Origin: Paenibacillus glucanolyticus NBRC 15330
GTDB lineage: Bacteria; Bacillota; Bacilli; Paenibacillales; Paenibacillaceae
Length of the DNA: 64,000 nt
Direction: 5' to 3'
Assembly: GCF_004000885.1 (NCBI RefSeq)
Contig: NZ_BIMC01000001.1
Location: 1-64,000 of the forward strand
Under the pieces are notes generated by a model. The model was not told where the DNA came from, did not search any database, and saw only the letters and a program-made list of their open reading frames with translations. Shown here piece after piece: positions 25,357-34,453 of this stretch (its first letter is position 1; each line of letters opens with the position of its first letter). The position numbers and the translations under genes are program-made.

Positions 25357-26322
25357 ATGCAGAAAAAAACAGGTTTGTTGATCGTTGCGGTGGGTGTGCT
25401 GCTGCTGATTATTACGATGAACCCGATAAAAATCTTTTCGGGTATCAACTTCGGCTTTTCATTGGATACTCAAGAAATCAGCGAAGGGCAGACCTTCGAC
25501 GCGAACGATTTCCGTCACTTGAACCTTCACACAGGAAGCAGTGATATCCATTTCGTTCAAGGGAATACCGATCAGATTAAGGTTAGCCTAGACGGAAAAG
25601 TAAGTCCAAAGTGGGCGGATCAAGTGAAGCTGAAGGCAGAACCAAACGGTGATACGCTGGAGCTTGGGATAGATGTACCCCAAGGTATCGACGTGGGCGT
25701 ACGGATCATGCATCTGGATCTGACGGTGGAGCTGCCGGAGAAACAATGGGCATCCGCCGAGATTGACAGCAGCAGCGGCGATATCGAAATCGCGCGATTG
25801 CAGGGAGATTCGGTTACGATCAAGGCAAGCAGCGGTGATGTCGACGTGCAGCAAGTGAAGGGCGGCGAATGGGTCGTACACACCGGCAGCGGTGACATTA
25901 AAGCCGAGGAGATTGCTGCTGATTCGATCCTGTTGGAGTCAAGCTCCGGCGATATATCGGCCGAACGCTATGAGGCTTCGGAGTTAAGCTTTCAGAGTGG
26001 CAGCGGCAAGGTCGAACTGAAGGACGGAGAATCAGCGATACAAGGAAAAACGGGATCCGGAAGTATACTTCTTGAAGCGGACGGGATCATGCATGAAACC
26101 GATCTTCGATCAGGCAGCGGCCGTGTGACCATCGATCTCGCTAAAGAGCCTTCCTCGCTGGAAGTTGATTTTGAAGGAAGCTCCGGCAATTGGGATTTGA
26201 AGTGGGACGGAATCCGTTATGAGGGTAATGACCAAGACGAGAACCGATTAAAGGGAATGTTCGGCAATGGCGGCGTGATATTAAAGGTTCGCACAGGGTC
26301 CGGAAATTTCATATTGAAATAA
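25357..26322 (+). CDS. DUF4097 family beta-strand-repeat protein (LiaG-like)
   Basis: A 321-residue protein with an N-terminal membrane helix (residues 5-21) and a long repetitive beta region. The recurring unit is a hydrophobic strand followed by SSGDI, GSGDI or GSGK every 18-22 residues (about eight copies between 120 and 320), typical of the DUF4097 beta-helix-like fold. Such proteins include LiaG of the cell-envelope stress operon in Bacillus subtilis; their function is unknown. It is anchored to the membrane with the repeat domain outside, by inference. Confidence 0.88.
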   Translation: MQKKTGLLIVAVGVLLLIITMNPIKIFSGINFGFSLDTQEISEGQTFDANDFRHLNLHTGSSDIHFVQGNTDQIKVSLDGKVSPKWADQVKLKAEPNGDTLELGIDVPQGIDVGVRIMHLDLTVELPEKQWASAEIDSSSGDIEIARLQGDSVTIKASSGDVDVQQVKGGEWVVHTGSGDIKAEEIAADSILLESSSGDISAERYEASELSFQSGSGKVELKDGESAIQGKTGSGSILLEADGIMHETDLRSGSGRVTIDLAKEPSSLEVDFEGSSGNWDLKWDGIRYEGNDQDENRLKGMFGNGGVILKVRTGSGNFILK

Positions 26323-26356
26323 CGAATGAGTGCTCATTTGGTTTGCAAAAAAGTAG

Positions 26357-26383
26357 AGACATCCGGGATCGGATGTCTTTTTT
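26357..26383 (+). terminator. terminator of the DUF4097 gene
   Basis: A perfect 8-bp stem AGACATCC / GGATGTCT with a 6-nt loop and a run of T. Confidence 0.9.
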
Positions 26384-26707
26384 GCTCGCATGGAATCGAC
26401 AGCAGCCCGTATAATGGAGAGGGTTTCGCCCTAAGCCTGACGCCATCGAAACTCCATCCGAGAAGAATACATTCTTTGAAGGATATGGAAAAAGGATAAT
26501 AAATGAGCAGGAATACACGTACTTTGAAGAAGGACTGTATGCATTTTTCTAGCTTAAACCTGGTGAACTGGACATGGGAGCAGGTTCAATATTATAGTTA
26601 AAAGAATGAAGTTAACGAACGTTAGTTTTAATAGCAGCTGCTGAATTTCTTCTGTATGAAGTGGCGCAACATTTTACTAAACGTTACATAAGTGAGGGAG
26701 GACATAT
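26384..26707. other. intergenic region, possible remnant of a small gene
   Basis: TATAAT at 26410-26415 may be a -10 box. A plus-strand frame of about 40 codons ending with a TAG near 26552 reads FFEGYGKRIINEQEYTYF and could be a fragment of a lost gene; it has no start or ribosome binding site. No other feature was recognised before the transporter. Confidence 0.3.
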
Positions 26708-27859
26708 ATGGAACAACCCCGCATTTGGCCGGATCGGTTCAAGCGATTTTTTCTGAACAACAAGTTTGTACTTCTGCTGCTCATTCTGCTTCTGGGGGGA
26801 GTCAACATACTGGTGCTGAGCAAGATTTCATTTGTGCTGCACCCGCTCGCCGTGCTGATCAAGACGATCGTATTGCCGATCATACTGTCCGGAATACTGT
26901 ATTATCTGCTTAATCCCCTTGTGGATATCATGGAAAAGAGGAATATCAAACGCGGATGGTCCATACTTATCCTGTATTTGGCTATTGCGGGTATACTGAC
27001 GGTGGTCGTGCTTGCGGTCATTCCGGTGTTGCGCAATCAGATTACGGGACTGATTGACAATTTCCCGAGATATAGCGAGAATGTTAGGCTGCAATTCGAG
27101 GAGCTTACAGGCAGTCAGTTGTTTAGTCAGCTTCAGGATGCAGTGAGCATTAACTCTCAGGATTGGTGGAATACCCTTACTCAGAAAGCTACGGAAATAT
27201 TCAACCATACATGGGCCAGAGTGGGCGGGTTCCTGGGGGCTTTTACCGAGATTGTGTTGTCGATCGTGACGGTGCCATTCGTTCTGTTTTATATGCTGAA
27301 AGACGGCAAAAAGCTGCCGCAGAAGATTTTGTCTTTCTTGCCAACGAAGAGCCGTTCCGGCATATTCCACGTACTTCAAGACATTAATCACCAGATCAGC
27401 TCGTTCATCCGTGGACAGATTATCGTCAGCTTTTGTATCGGTATTCTGCTCTATATCGGTTACATGATCATTGGTCTGGACTATGCACTTATATTAGCCA
27501 TCATTGCCTCGTTTACGAGTATCGTACCTTATCTGGGGCCAGCGATCGCGATTACACCAGCGCTGATTGTGGCTCTGGTTACTTCTCCCGTGATGCTGCT
27601 GAAGATGGTGGCAGTCTGGACCATCGTACAGTTAATTGAAGGCAAATTTATCTCACCACAGATTATGGGCAAAACGCTTAAAATTCACCCGATCACGATT
27701 ATCTTCGTTATTCTCACATCGGGTAATCTGTTTGGTGTCGTCGGCATTCTTCTGGCCGTTCCCGGGTATGCGGTGCTTAAGGTTTGCGCAACCCACATCT
27801 TTAAATGGTTTAAAGACACATCAGGGCTATATGATTCACCGCCAAACCATCTGAAGTAA
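26708..27859 (+). CDS. AI-2E family transporter (YtvI/YueF/PerM type permease)
   Basis: A 383-residue membrane protein with eight predicted helices. It shows the family layout: a pair of helices, a soluble-helical stretch of about 100 residues ([13 protein letters not shown]...), then helices with [15 protein letters not shown] and the conserved [18 protein letters not shown] and [18 protein letters not shown] motifs. Members export small molecules or ions (AI-2 in TqsA, Na+/H+ exchange in some). The role here is unknown. ATG 26708 follows GTGAGGGAGG. Confidence 0.93.
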   Translation: MEQPRIWPDRFKRFFLNNKFVLLLLILLLGGVNILVLSKISFVLHPLAVLIKTIVLPIILSGILYYLLNPLVDIMEKRNIKRGWSILILYLAIAGILTVVVLAVIPVLRNQITGLIDNFPRYSENVRLQFEELTGSQLFSQLQDAVSINSQDWWNTLTQKATEIFNHTWARVGGFLGAFTEIVLSIVTVPFVLFYMLKDGKKLPQKILSFLPTKSRSGIFHVLQDINHQISSFIRGQIIVSFCIGILLYIGYMIIGLDYALILAIIASFTSIVPYLGPAIAITPALIVALVTSPVMLLKMVAVWTIVQLIEGKFISPQIMGKTLKIHPITIIFVILTSGNLFGVVGILLAVPGYAVLKVCATHIFKWFKDTSGLYDSPPNHLK

Positions 27860-27862
27860 TTG

Positions 27863-27903
27863 AACTCCCGTCCAACGGCGATCAGCCGGAAGGCGGGAGT
27901 TTC
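27863..27903 (+). terminator. terminator of the transporter gene
   Basis: AACTCCCG / CGGGAGTT forms an 8-bp outer stem with a partly paired interior (CGGC..GCCG), followed by a short T stretch. Confidence 0.7.
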
Positions 27904-27971
27904 TGCTTCATGAACAATGATCATAGTATCAACGTTCTCGTAAATATCTCAGCACAGCCAGATCTGAACCG

Positions 27972-28002
27972 TTGACTTTGTCCTTAGGGCAACGTGTACA
28001 TT
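27972..28002 (+). promoter_or_regulatory. MerR-type promoter with 19-bp spacer and dyad operator
   Basis: TTGACT (27972-27977) and TACATT (27997-28002) are separated by 19 bp, the overlong spacing that MerR activators correct by twisting DNA. The near-perfect dyad TTGTCCTTAGGGCAA (27978-27992) fills the spacer. It precedes the MerR gene and so indicates autoregulation. Confidence 0.6.
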
Positions 28003-28069
28003 GTAATGGAACAAAGATTCGGACTTGAAGCGTTCATCCGTATACCAACAAAAAGAATGAGGTGATCCC

Positions 28070-28900
28070 ATGCTGTCCATCGGAGAATTCTCGAAAATAT
28101 GCGAAGTATCTACCAAAACGCTTCGATATTATGCGGAGATCGGATTAATTCTTCCCGATGAGATTAACCCGGAGAACGGTTACAGGTATTATTCCATCAG
28201 TCAGCTCAAAAAGATGCTTTTTATCAACCGTTTGAAATCCTATCATTTCTCCCTGGAAGAAATTAAAGCTATTCTGGAACGGGAAGAAGATCCATCTGAA
28301 GAACTGCTCTGTGCAGATCTATGTCGTAAGAGAAGGGAGATGCTGGAGAAGCTGAATGCTATAGAACACACTTTGAAATTAATGAGTCTTGATATCTCAA
28401 ATTTAGAGAAAGGCGTCCCCCTGATGTCGTACCTCGACAGCATTGAAGTAGAACTCGTTGAAACCCCGTCCATCCGAATTCTTAGTATGCGTCAGATGAT
28501 AAGAGGTGATGACTACGCTCTAGGATATGGAACGTATTTCGGAAGTTTGTACGAACAGATTGCAACTGAAAAACTCACCTTGCTGGGTACGCCCATGACG
28601 ATTTATCACAGCTCTGAATACAAGCCTGACGGCAATGATACCGAGTTTGCCATCCCGATCGAGGAGACGGTAGAGGGGACGCGAGATTTGTCTGGAGGTC
28701 TATGTGCGAAGTCTGTCCTAAAGGGCTCATATTCGGAGCTGACGTCGGTATATGCAACCCTTATGGAATGGGTTGAACGCGAGGGATACGAATTGGAGAA
28801 TTCGCCATATGAAGTTTATATAACCGACCCTAAACGAGCCACGGGTTCTGAGGACTGCGTGACCGAGGTGTATTTTCCAGTGAAGAGAAGGAGGGGCTGA
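28070..28900 (+). CDS. MerR-family regulator with GyrI-like effector domain (BmrR/BltR type)
   Basis: A 276-residue regulator. The N-terminal MerR winged helix reads MLSIGEFSKICEVSTKTLRYYAEIGLI and NGYRYYSISQL, followed by a dimerisation coiled coil (residues 75-110) and a C-terminal GyrI-like domain of about 155 residues (ELVETPSIRILSMRQ to VTEVYFPVKR) that binds hydrophobic drugs in BmrR. It overlaps the next gene by 1 nt, so both are one transcript from the MerR-type promoter. Confidence 0.93.
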   Translation: MLSIGEFSKICEVSTKTLRYYAEIGLILPDEINPENGYRYYSISQLKKMLFINRLKSYHFSLEEIKAILEREEDPSEELLCADLCRKRREMLEKLNAIEHTLKLMSLDISNLEKGVPLMSYLDSIEVELVETPSIRILSMRQMIRGDDYALGYGTYFGSLYEQIATEKLTLLGTPMTIYHSSEYKPDGNDTEFAIPIEETVEGTRDLSGGLCAKSVLKGSYSELTSVYATLMEWVEREGYELENSPYEVYITDPKRATGSEDCVTEVYFPVKRRRG

Positions 28901-29925
28901 TGATGCAGCATTATGAATGGCCAACCGGAGAATGGCAAACTGAGGATCCTGCAGTTTTGGGAATGGATGGAGAGAAGCTGTCAGAGCTTGAGTCTGCCAT
29001 TAATTCCGGGTACAGCAATATAAACGGAATCGTGGTTGTGAGGCATGGGCATATTGCTTATGAGCGATATTACAATGGCTATGGCCCGGATGATGCGATT
29101 CATGTCGCATCCGTAACAAAAAGCATATTGTCTGCCCTTATTGGTATAGCCATTGATGAAGGATGCATTCAAACGGTGAACCAGAAGGTGCTGGATTTTT
29201 TCCCTGAGTATGCTCCTGATGCTATTGATCCGCAGAAGCAGGAAATCACAATACGCCATCTGCTGACAATGACGGCTCCTTATCCATTCGAGGACTGGCA
29301 TGAACCCCTCGATAAGCTGTGCATGCAGCCTGACTGGGTGAAGTATACGCTGGATATGCTGGGGAAGGGCGGAGATATTGGTGCATTTAAGTATTCAACC
29401 GCTGGGGCGCATCTGCTGTCAGCCATTCTTACTCGCAGTACGGGACAAAATGCTCGCGCTTATGCGAACGAGAGATTGTTTAAGCCTATCGGCATGAACG
29501 TAATTCCGGATTACGGGATGACATCATTCGGGTTTGAGGATCTGTTTGGGAAGAACGTGAAAGGATGGGTTGAAGATCCCCATCGTCATTCCACGGGAGG
29601 ATGGGGGCTTACGCTTCGTCCCCGCGATATGGCACGAGTGGGTCTCCTCTATTTGAACCGCGGCTTATGGGATAACCGCCAGATCATATCGGGGTCCTGG
29701 ATTGACGAATCTACAACGATGAATCCCCATAACTACGGTTATTTATGGTGGCTGCGCGAAGAAGACGGCGTACGTGCCAACCTGGCGTTAGGCGATGGCG
29801 GCAATGTGATTTGCTGTATTCCGGAAATGGAGCTGGTCGTAGCCATTGCCTCCGAGTTCATCATGAACCCCCGGGACAGGTGGGCACTGATTAAGGAATA
29901 CATCATCCCGGCTGTTATAGACTAA
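28900..29925 (+). CDS. serine hydrolase, beta-lactamase/penicillin-binding-like family (AmpC/EstB type)
   Basis: A 341-residue cytosolic protein without a signal peptide. The SxxK catalytic motif is Ser71-Val-Thr-Lys74 (HVASVTKSIL); a KYSTAGAHLL stretch replaces the Tyr-x-Asn motif, and GDGGNVI serves as the HxG/KTG-like element. Such proteins are more often esterases or D-amino peptidases than true beta-lactamases. It is coupled to the MerR regulator, suggesting induction by a hydrophobic or toxic compound. ATG 28903 is an alternative start. Confidence 0.88.
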   Translation: MMQHYEWPTGEWQTEDPAVLGMDGEKLSELESAINSGYSNINGIVVVRHGHIAYERYYNGYGPDDAIHVASVTKSILSALIGIAIDEGCIQTVNQKVLDFFPEYAPDAIDPQKQEITIRHLLTMTAPYPFEDWHEPLDKLCMQPDWVKYTLDMLGKGGDIGAFKYSTAGAHLLSAILTRSTGQNARAYANERLFKPIGMNVIPDYGMTSFGFEDLFGKNVKGWVEDPHRHSTGGWGLTLRPRDMARVGLLYLNRGLWDNRQIISGSWIDESTTMNPHNYGYLWWLREEDGVRANLALGDGGNVICCIPEMELVVAIASEFIMNPRDRWALIKEYIIPAVID

Positions 29926-29929
29926 AGGT

Positions 29930-29979
29930 AAGCGACAAATGGCCCCTATCTTGTTAAAAGCGAGGGCCATTTGTCGCTT
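29930..29979. terminator. bidirectional terminator with a perfect 16-bp stem
   Basis: AAGCGACAAATGGCCC (29930-29945) and GGGCCATTTGTCGCTT (29964-29979) are fully complementary. It separates the convergent serine hydrolase (+) and DinB (-) genes. Confidence 0.85.
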
Positions 29980-29987
29980 ATATTTGT

Positions 29988-30536
29988 TTATGTTGCTTCC
30001 CGTACCAATCCTTGTTTTAAGCGGTCCAGCTGAAGAAGATGATGCCGGTAGTGCATTTCAACAAGCAAAAACCATTCCTCCGCACACAGTCCACCGAATG
30101 ACGGATGGGGCATTGTATTCTCTTTGGACGTTTTTTTAAGGCTCGGTTCGATCTCCTTCATTCTCTGGATAACCGTGTGTAACCCTTGAATGAGCTGCTC
30201 CTTGTTTGCTGGCTGCTCCGGCGTATATTGTGGGGAAGGCGGAACATGAATTCGAATGGGCGGGAAGCTTCCTTGAGCAAATACAGCCGCACCAAGCTCG
30301 GTTTTTTCCGTTCGAGGAACCAAGGGATCTTGGTTTGGCATCAAGCATTGATCCAGATTACGAAGCTGCATATCAAGCGCCGAACTGATGAGATGTTGAA
30401 CCATCTGTCCGATAGACCACTCGTTGTCACTTGGCACTTCCTTCAACTGCTCTATATTGAATTGATCTAGTTCGTGAATATAATGTGTCGCAGTTTCTTC
30501 AAAACGTTGTAATGCTTCTTTTGTTGTAATCATCAT
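29988..30536 (-). CDS. DinB family protein
   Basis: A 182-residue four-helix-bundle protein of the DinB/DUF664 superfamily. The metal-binding histidines can be placed at NEWSIGQMVQHLISSAL (first His) and VEMHYRHHLLQLDRLK (HxxxHH). Known relatives are thiol transferases or metal hydrolases; the role here is unknown. AAAGGAG precedes the double ATG start. It lies downstream of the WYL regulator but a terminator separates the two. Confidence 0.9.
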   Translation of the reverse strand: MMITTKEALQRFEETATHYIHELDQFNIEQLKEVPSDNEWSIGQMVQHLISSALDMQLRNLDQCLMPNQDPLVPRTEKTELGAAVFAQGSFPPIRIHVPPSPQYTPEQPANKEQLIQGLHTVIQRMKEIEPSLKKTSKENTMPHPSFGGLCAEEWFLLVEMHYRHHLLQLDRLKQGLVREAT

Positions 30537-30574
30537 GGATCAGCTCCTTTAGTCTTCTTCTTATCTAAATATAC

Positions 30575-30611
30575 AAAAACGCTACTGACACCATTATGTC
30601 AGTAGCGTTTT
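30575..30611 (-). terminator. terminator of the WYL regulator gene
   Basis: On the minus strand AAAACGCTACTGACA pairs perfectly with TGTCAGTAGCGTTTT across a 6-nt loop and is followed by TTTTTG. It overlaps the stop codon of the regulator. Confidence 0.88.
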
Positions 30612-31546
30612 AACGTTTTTTCCAGTTCGTTTCTAACCCGATGTCGGAAGGATTCCGGCTCCAGCACAACCACTCCGGCTCCCCAGCCAAGCACCCAATG
30701 CAGCAATTCCTCTGGCTGCCGAACGCGAAGGGTCACCAGCAAACCTTCCGCTTGTTCCTCTATGGTGTCTATATAGTAGTTGTTCGATTCCCTTACCTTA
30801 TCGGCAATGTCAGGTTGGACCCAGATGCGCACTCTGACATTACGATCGTCTGGAGGCTGGTATACATCTAAATGAAAATCTGCTGGCAGCATAAATCTAT
30901 CATCCAGTTCGATCAGCTCCGTCATTCGGGACAACCGGAAATGACGGATATCTTGACGCAATTCACACCATGCAATGAGTACCCATGATCCTTGATGAAG
31001 CACAAGTCCATAAGGAGCAACCGTACGAACACTTTGGCGGTTCCCATTAGCTTCAGCGATTCTTTTGGAATAGTGAAAACTTATTTTCCTCTCCTCCAGT
31101 ATCGTCCGGCGAATCACTTCCAAGTATGTCTTCTCTTGTATTCGTGTTTTATCTTCAGCGGTTGCTAGCAAACGAAAGCTCTTGCGAATCCGGGTTGCCT
31201 CACTGCGGATCGGTTCCGGAAGAATGGCTTCAATCTTCTTTCTAGAAGTGCGAGACTTACTGCTGTAGTGGGTATCGAACCACTGCTCGATAAAATCTGT
31301 CCCAATGAGTAACGTCACTGCTTCTTCCACCGTGAAACTGACAGGCGGCAGGAAATACCCCTCCATTAAGGAGTATCCCTGACCTGGAGCCCCTATCACG
31401 GATACGCCAGCTTCACTCAAAGCCTGAATATCCCTGTAGATCGTCCTCACGCTTGTTTCAAATATAGCGGCCAAATCCTCGGCACGTAACACTTCGTTAC
31501 GCTGCAGCTCAAGCACTATGGCTAATAAACGATCCGTTTTGTTCAT
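30599..31546 (-). CDS. YafY-type transcriptional regulator (HTH + WYL domain)
   Basis: A 315-residue regulator. The N-terminal helix-turn-helix (LRAEDLAAIFETSVRTIYRDIQALSEAGV) is of the HTH_11 type; the middle WYL domain (RKISFHYSKR, TVAPYGLVLHQGSWVLIAWCELRQDIRHFRLSRM) is thought to sense ligands, and a C-terminal WCX-like extension follows. Targets are unknown. It may control the adjacent DinB gene. Confidence 0.93.
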   Translation of the reverse strand: MNKTDRLLAIVLELQRNEVLRAEDLAAIFETSVRTIYRDIQALSEAGVSVIGAPGQGYSLMEGYFLPPVSFTVEEAVTLLIGTDFIEQWFDTHYSSKSRTSRKKIEAILPEPIRSEATRIRKSFRLLATAEDKTRIQEKTYLEVIRRTILEERKISFHYSKRIAEANGNRQSVRTVAPYGLVLHQGSWVLIAWCELRQDIRHFRLSRMTELIELDDRFMLPADFHLDVYQPPDDRNVRVRIWVQPDIADKVRESNNYYIDTIEEQAEGLLVTLRVRQPEELLHWVLGWGAGVVVLEPESFRHRVRNELEKTLKRY

Positions 31547-31756
31547 TGCAATGCATCCTTTACCGAGAGATTCGCTACCTTTTAAAACTCAAGATCCTCC
31601 TAATTAATAGAGTACCTTAAAAGATTGTTTATATGACATCACTTCTCATTATTCTACTACAAATAGGCAAAAACTATAAATTAGCTGTTGATATTTCCAG
31701 ATAGACAATTGGTGCGGATTGCATTTACAGGTGGGTAGTATTTTACGCTTATGACT

Positions 31757-31800
31757 AAAACGAGGCAGCCGCCCTTACACTTGGGTGGCTGCCTCGTTTT
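31757..31800. terminator. terminator of the P450 gene
   Basis: AAAACGAGGCAGCC (31757-31770) and GGCTGCCTCGTTTT (31787-31800) are perfectly complementary over 14 bp, with T runs on both strands. Confidence 0.9.
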
Positions 31801-31833
31801 ATGATGTAAGGTGTTTCTTTTTACTGAATGACT

Positions 31834-33063
31834 CTATCGGTATACACGAACGGGCAGGGAGGAGAGCATTTGTCCCGCTGCGGATGGAGTCAAGTTATCT
31901 TCAAGCTTAAAGCCTGGCACAGCTTCAATCCGAGAGAATTTATCCATGAAGAGGCCAATCCCGGTATTAGCCTCTAATCGGGCAAGCGGAGCACCCAGGC
32001 AAAAATGGGGTCCGTTGCCAAAGGTCAAATGTTGTTTGTTGTTGGGACGATGAATATCCAATGTGAAGGGGTTATCAAATACCTCCTCGTCCATGTTTGC
32101 AGCGCTCATCCACGCAACAACCACATCGCCTTTTTTCAAATCAACCCCAAGTAAGTTATTGTCCTGTTTGACGGTCCGATCCATTTTGGCAATATTAAAC
32201 CGATAACGGAGCATCTCCTCCATGGTGTTAGGGAGCAGCTCGCGGTTATTTCGAACTTCCGCATAGATTTGGTTATTATCATACAGGAATGCATAGAATG
32301 TATTGGCTAACAGATGGCTTGTCGTTTCAATACCGGCACCTAAGATAAACATCGTGGTTCTTACGATTTCGTCATCGGTCAATCGGTCACCATCCACCTC
32401 GGCTTGAATCAAATCTGAAATAATATCGTCTGATAGGTTTGCTCTTTTCTGAACGATATGAGGGTAGAGATAACTGTAATACTCTTTAGCTGCGCGGCGT
32501 TTCAGCTCATTTACGCTTTCTGTATTTTCTTTGGGGATGGGAAGGAATAAATCGTATACCCATTGTTGAAACAATTGTCTATCCTGTGAAGGAACGCCGA
32601 GCAAGTCTGCGATCACGATCGTAGGCAGAGCGCTGGCAAAATCCTTAACAACATCAATGACCTCGACTTCTTCCATCTCATGGATAAGTTCGTTCACGAT
32701 CTCCTGAATCCGGGGCTCCCACAGCTTCAAGCTGCGAGGAGTAAATGCGGCAGAGAGCAGGGAGCGGCTTTTTCTGTGTTCCGGAGGATCTGTCATCAGG
32801 TTAAACTTGCCCATATGTTTACCCTCATCATTATCTGCGCCTACGCTGATGGTTGTGCGCATCCTCACATTGGAGAAGTGATCGTAGTCGCTAAGCACTC
32901 GCTTGACGTCTTGGTAACGGAAGACATTCCAGGTATCGGTTGCCTGATTATAGCTTACCGGTTCATTTTGCAGTTTGTGTTTGTACCACACATAAGGGTT
33001 GAATTCCTCGGTTGGCGATTGAAATTGAGTAATTTCCTCTAAAGAGATAATTTCATTATTCAT
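31834..33063 (-). CDS. cytochrome P450 (soluble class I type, CYP107/CYP109-like)
   Basis: A 409-residue monooxygenase without a reductase domain, so it depends on separate ferredoxin partners. The I-helix motif is GAGIETTSHLLAN, the ExxR motif lies in EEMLRYRF, and the heme-binding loop is FGNGPHFCLGAPLARLE with the ligand Cys. This resembles Bacillus and actinobacterial P450s acting on terpenoids, steroids, fatty acids or macrolides. It is divergent from a PadR regulator across a 215-nt region with an operator-like palindrome. Confidence 0.95.
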   Translation of the reverse strand: MNNEIISLEEITQFQSPTEEFNPYVWYKHKLQNEPVSYNQATDTWNVFRYQDVKRVLSDYDHFSNVRMRTTISVGADNDEGKHMGKFNLMTDPPEHRKSRSLLSAAFTPRSLKLWEPRIQEIVNELIHEMEEVEVIDVVKDFASALPTIVIADLLGVPSQDRQLFQQWVYDLFLPIPKENTESVNELKRRAAKEYYSYLYPHIVQKRANLSDDIISDLIQAEVDGDRLTDDEIVRTTMFILGAGIETTSHLLANTFYAFLYDNNQIYAEVRNNRELLPNTMEEMLRYRFNIAKMDRTVKQDNNLLGVDLKKGDVVVAWMSAANMDEEVFDNPFTLDIHRPNNKQHLTFGNGPHFCLGAPLARLEANTGIGLFMDKFSRIEAVPGFKLEDNLTPSAAGQMLSSLPVRVYR

Positions 33064-33108
33064 ATCTGTCCTCCCAACTGCTAAATTTTACTAAAGTTAA
33101 TTTAACAC

Positions 33109-33123
33109 ATGTTATTTTAACAT
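33109..33123. promoter_or_regulatory. candidate PadR operator between P450 and padR genes
   Basis: ATGTTATTTTAACAT is a 6-3-6 palindrome. PadR regulators recognise ATGT-N8-ACAT; here the spacing is 7. It lies about 46 nt upstream of the P450 start. Confidence 0.5.
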
Positions 33124-33278
33124 ATATAAACAAGGGGAGAATCTTGCTAATGGCCTAAGACAAAAGGACCCTAATCGTCTTTATTTGTCGAGTTATGATT
33201 GAAGAACGAATTCGTAGGCTGTAAGCTTACTATATTCGTACAAAAAGAACATTGAATCTAATGGAGAGGTAAGAATAC

Positions 33279-33791
33279 ATGTACATTGAACTACTTATAT
33301 TGATCCAGATCGAAATGGCTCCTAAGCATGGATATGAGATCAAGAAGGAAATACAACGGGATTTGGGTTATTTAACAGATGTTAACCACAATATGTTATA
33401 TCCCACTTTGCGCCGATTTACGGAACAGGGTTTGATTACTAAAAAAATAAACGAACAGGATGGTAAACCCAATCAATTCGTTTATGAAATAACCGAGGCG
33501 GGTAAAACCAAAATTACGGATCTTATCAACGCATTTTCGGAGAAAGACGCCAAGCATCAAATCGAATTTCTCATCCGAGTGTCGCTATTTCAGCGCATTT
33601 CTCGGGATAATCAACTCCGAATATTAAACATGAGAAAAAAAGACCTGGAAGCGCTTTGGGAAGATCTTAAGAAACGGGAAGGCAAACACGTGGACGATGG
33701 GTACAGAAATGAAGTTCTGCAAGTTTCCATATCCCAAGTAAAGGGAGAAATGCTGTGGATTGATGAGTTGATTCGTAAGACGGACAGCTAG
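33279..33791 (+). CDS. PadR-family transcriptional regulator
   Basis: A 170-residue regulator with the PadR winged helix (LLILIQIEMAPKHGYEIKKEIQRDLG, NMLYPTLRRFTEQGLITKK, YEITEAGKTKI) and a C-terminal coiled-coil dimerisation part of about 80 residues. It is divergent from the P450 gene, the usual arrangement for a repressor of a detoxification gene. Confidence 0.93.
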   Translation: MYIELLILIQIEMAPKHGYEIKKEIQRDLGYLTDVNHNMLYPTLRRFTEQGLITKKINEQDGKPNQFVYEITEAGKTKITDLINAFSEKDAKHQIEFLIRVSLFQRISRDNQLRILNMRKKDLEALWEDLKKREGKHVDDGYRNEVLQVSISQVKGEMLWIDELIRKTDS

Positions 33792-33897
33792 AGAGGCATC
33801 TTGAAGGCTTTTTGTATGAGAGGATAGAGGTTATGACTCAAAATGTATTCGTACGATAACGATAAGAGCAGAACAGCAGCAGGGAGGATTCAACATC

Positions 33898-34428
33898 ATG
33901 GTAAAACACAAAAAAGCAGCCATCCTCATTTTCTTATTCCTTGTATTGATATCTATCGTCTTACTTATTAACAACAAGACAAACCGGGTTAATCAAGAAA
34001 CGAATGCAAAATACTACAGCGGTTTTATGTCCAATGTCATGACATTGAAGACAGTCATGGATCAAGCGGTCGATACAGACTCCGATCCTGAATCAACCGC
34101 AATCGCTATGTTTGACGTATTGTCCAATATCGCGTTCATTCATGATCGATTGAATCTGATGATGAATGAGACGACCCACGGGAATGAATATGCTTCCCTG
34201 AAGGATCAATTTTTGAGATTAAGATATTCATATGAATCTCTTGTACGGAGTCAGCTAATGAAAAGGGACAGATCCGATTCCGAAGAAAAATTAAGCTTCA
34301 CGCAGCAGCAGCTTCAACTCTTCATCAATGATCTGCCCAAAGAATACGAGAATTCTAAAGCGTTTTTCATTCTTCTTCATAAAGCGGAAGCGCATATTAA
34401 GCCATTAGAATACATGAACTTCTCTTAA
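33898..34428 (+). CDS. hypothetical membrane-anchored helical protein
   Basis: A 176-residue protein with a single membrane helix (residues 6-24, AAILIFLFLVLISIVLLIN) and a hydrophilic extracytoplasmic part that looks all-helical. I do not recognise the family. GGGAGG 10 nt before ATG 33898 supports translation. It is preceded by a 106-nt gap after padR and is convergent with the YdeI-like gene. Confidence 0.7.
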   Translation: MVKHKKAAILIFLFLVLISIVLLINNKTNRVNQETNAKYYSGFMSNVMTLKTVMDQAVDTDSDPESTAIAMFDVLSNIAFIHDRLNLMMNETTHGNEYASLKDQFLRLRYSYESLVRSQLMKRDRSDSEEKLSFTQQQLQLFINDLPKEYENSKAFFILLHKAEAHIKPLEYMNFS

Positions 34429-34453
34429 TGGATCTGACTCTAGTGATAGGAAT

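Noticed and set aside
26828..27391. 187-codon minus-strand frame
   Set aside because: It is antisense to the AI-2E-type permease and has no recognisable domain or ribosome binding site.
28900..29925. call as a true beta-lactamase resistance gene
   Set aside because: There is no signal peptide and the Tyr-x-Asn and KTG motifs are not canonical, so an esterase or peptidase role is more likely.
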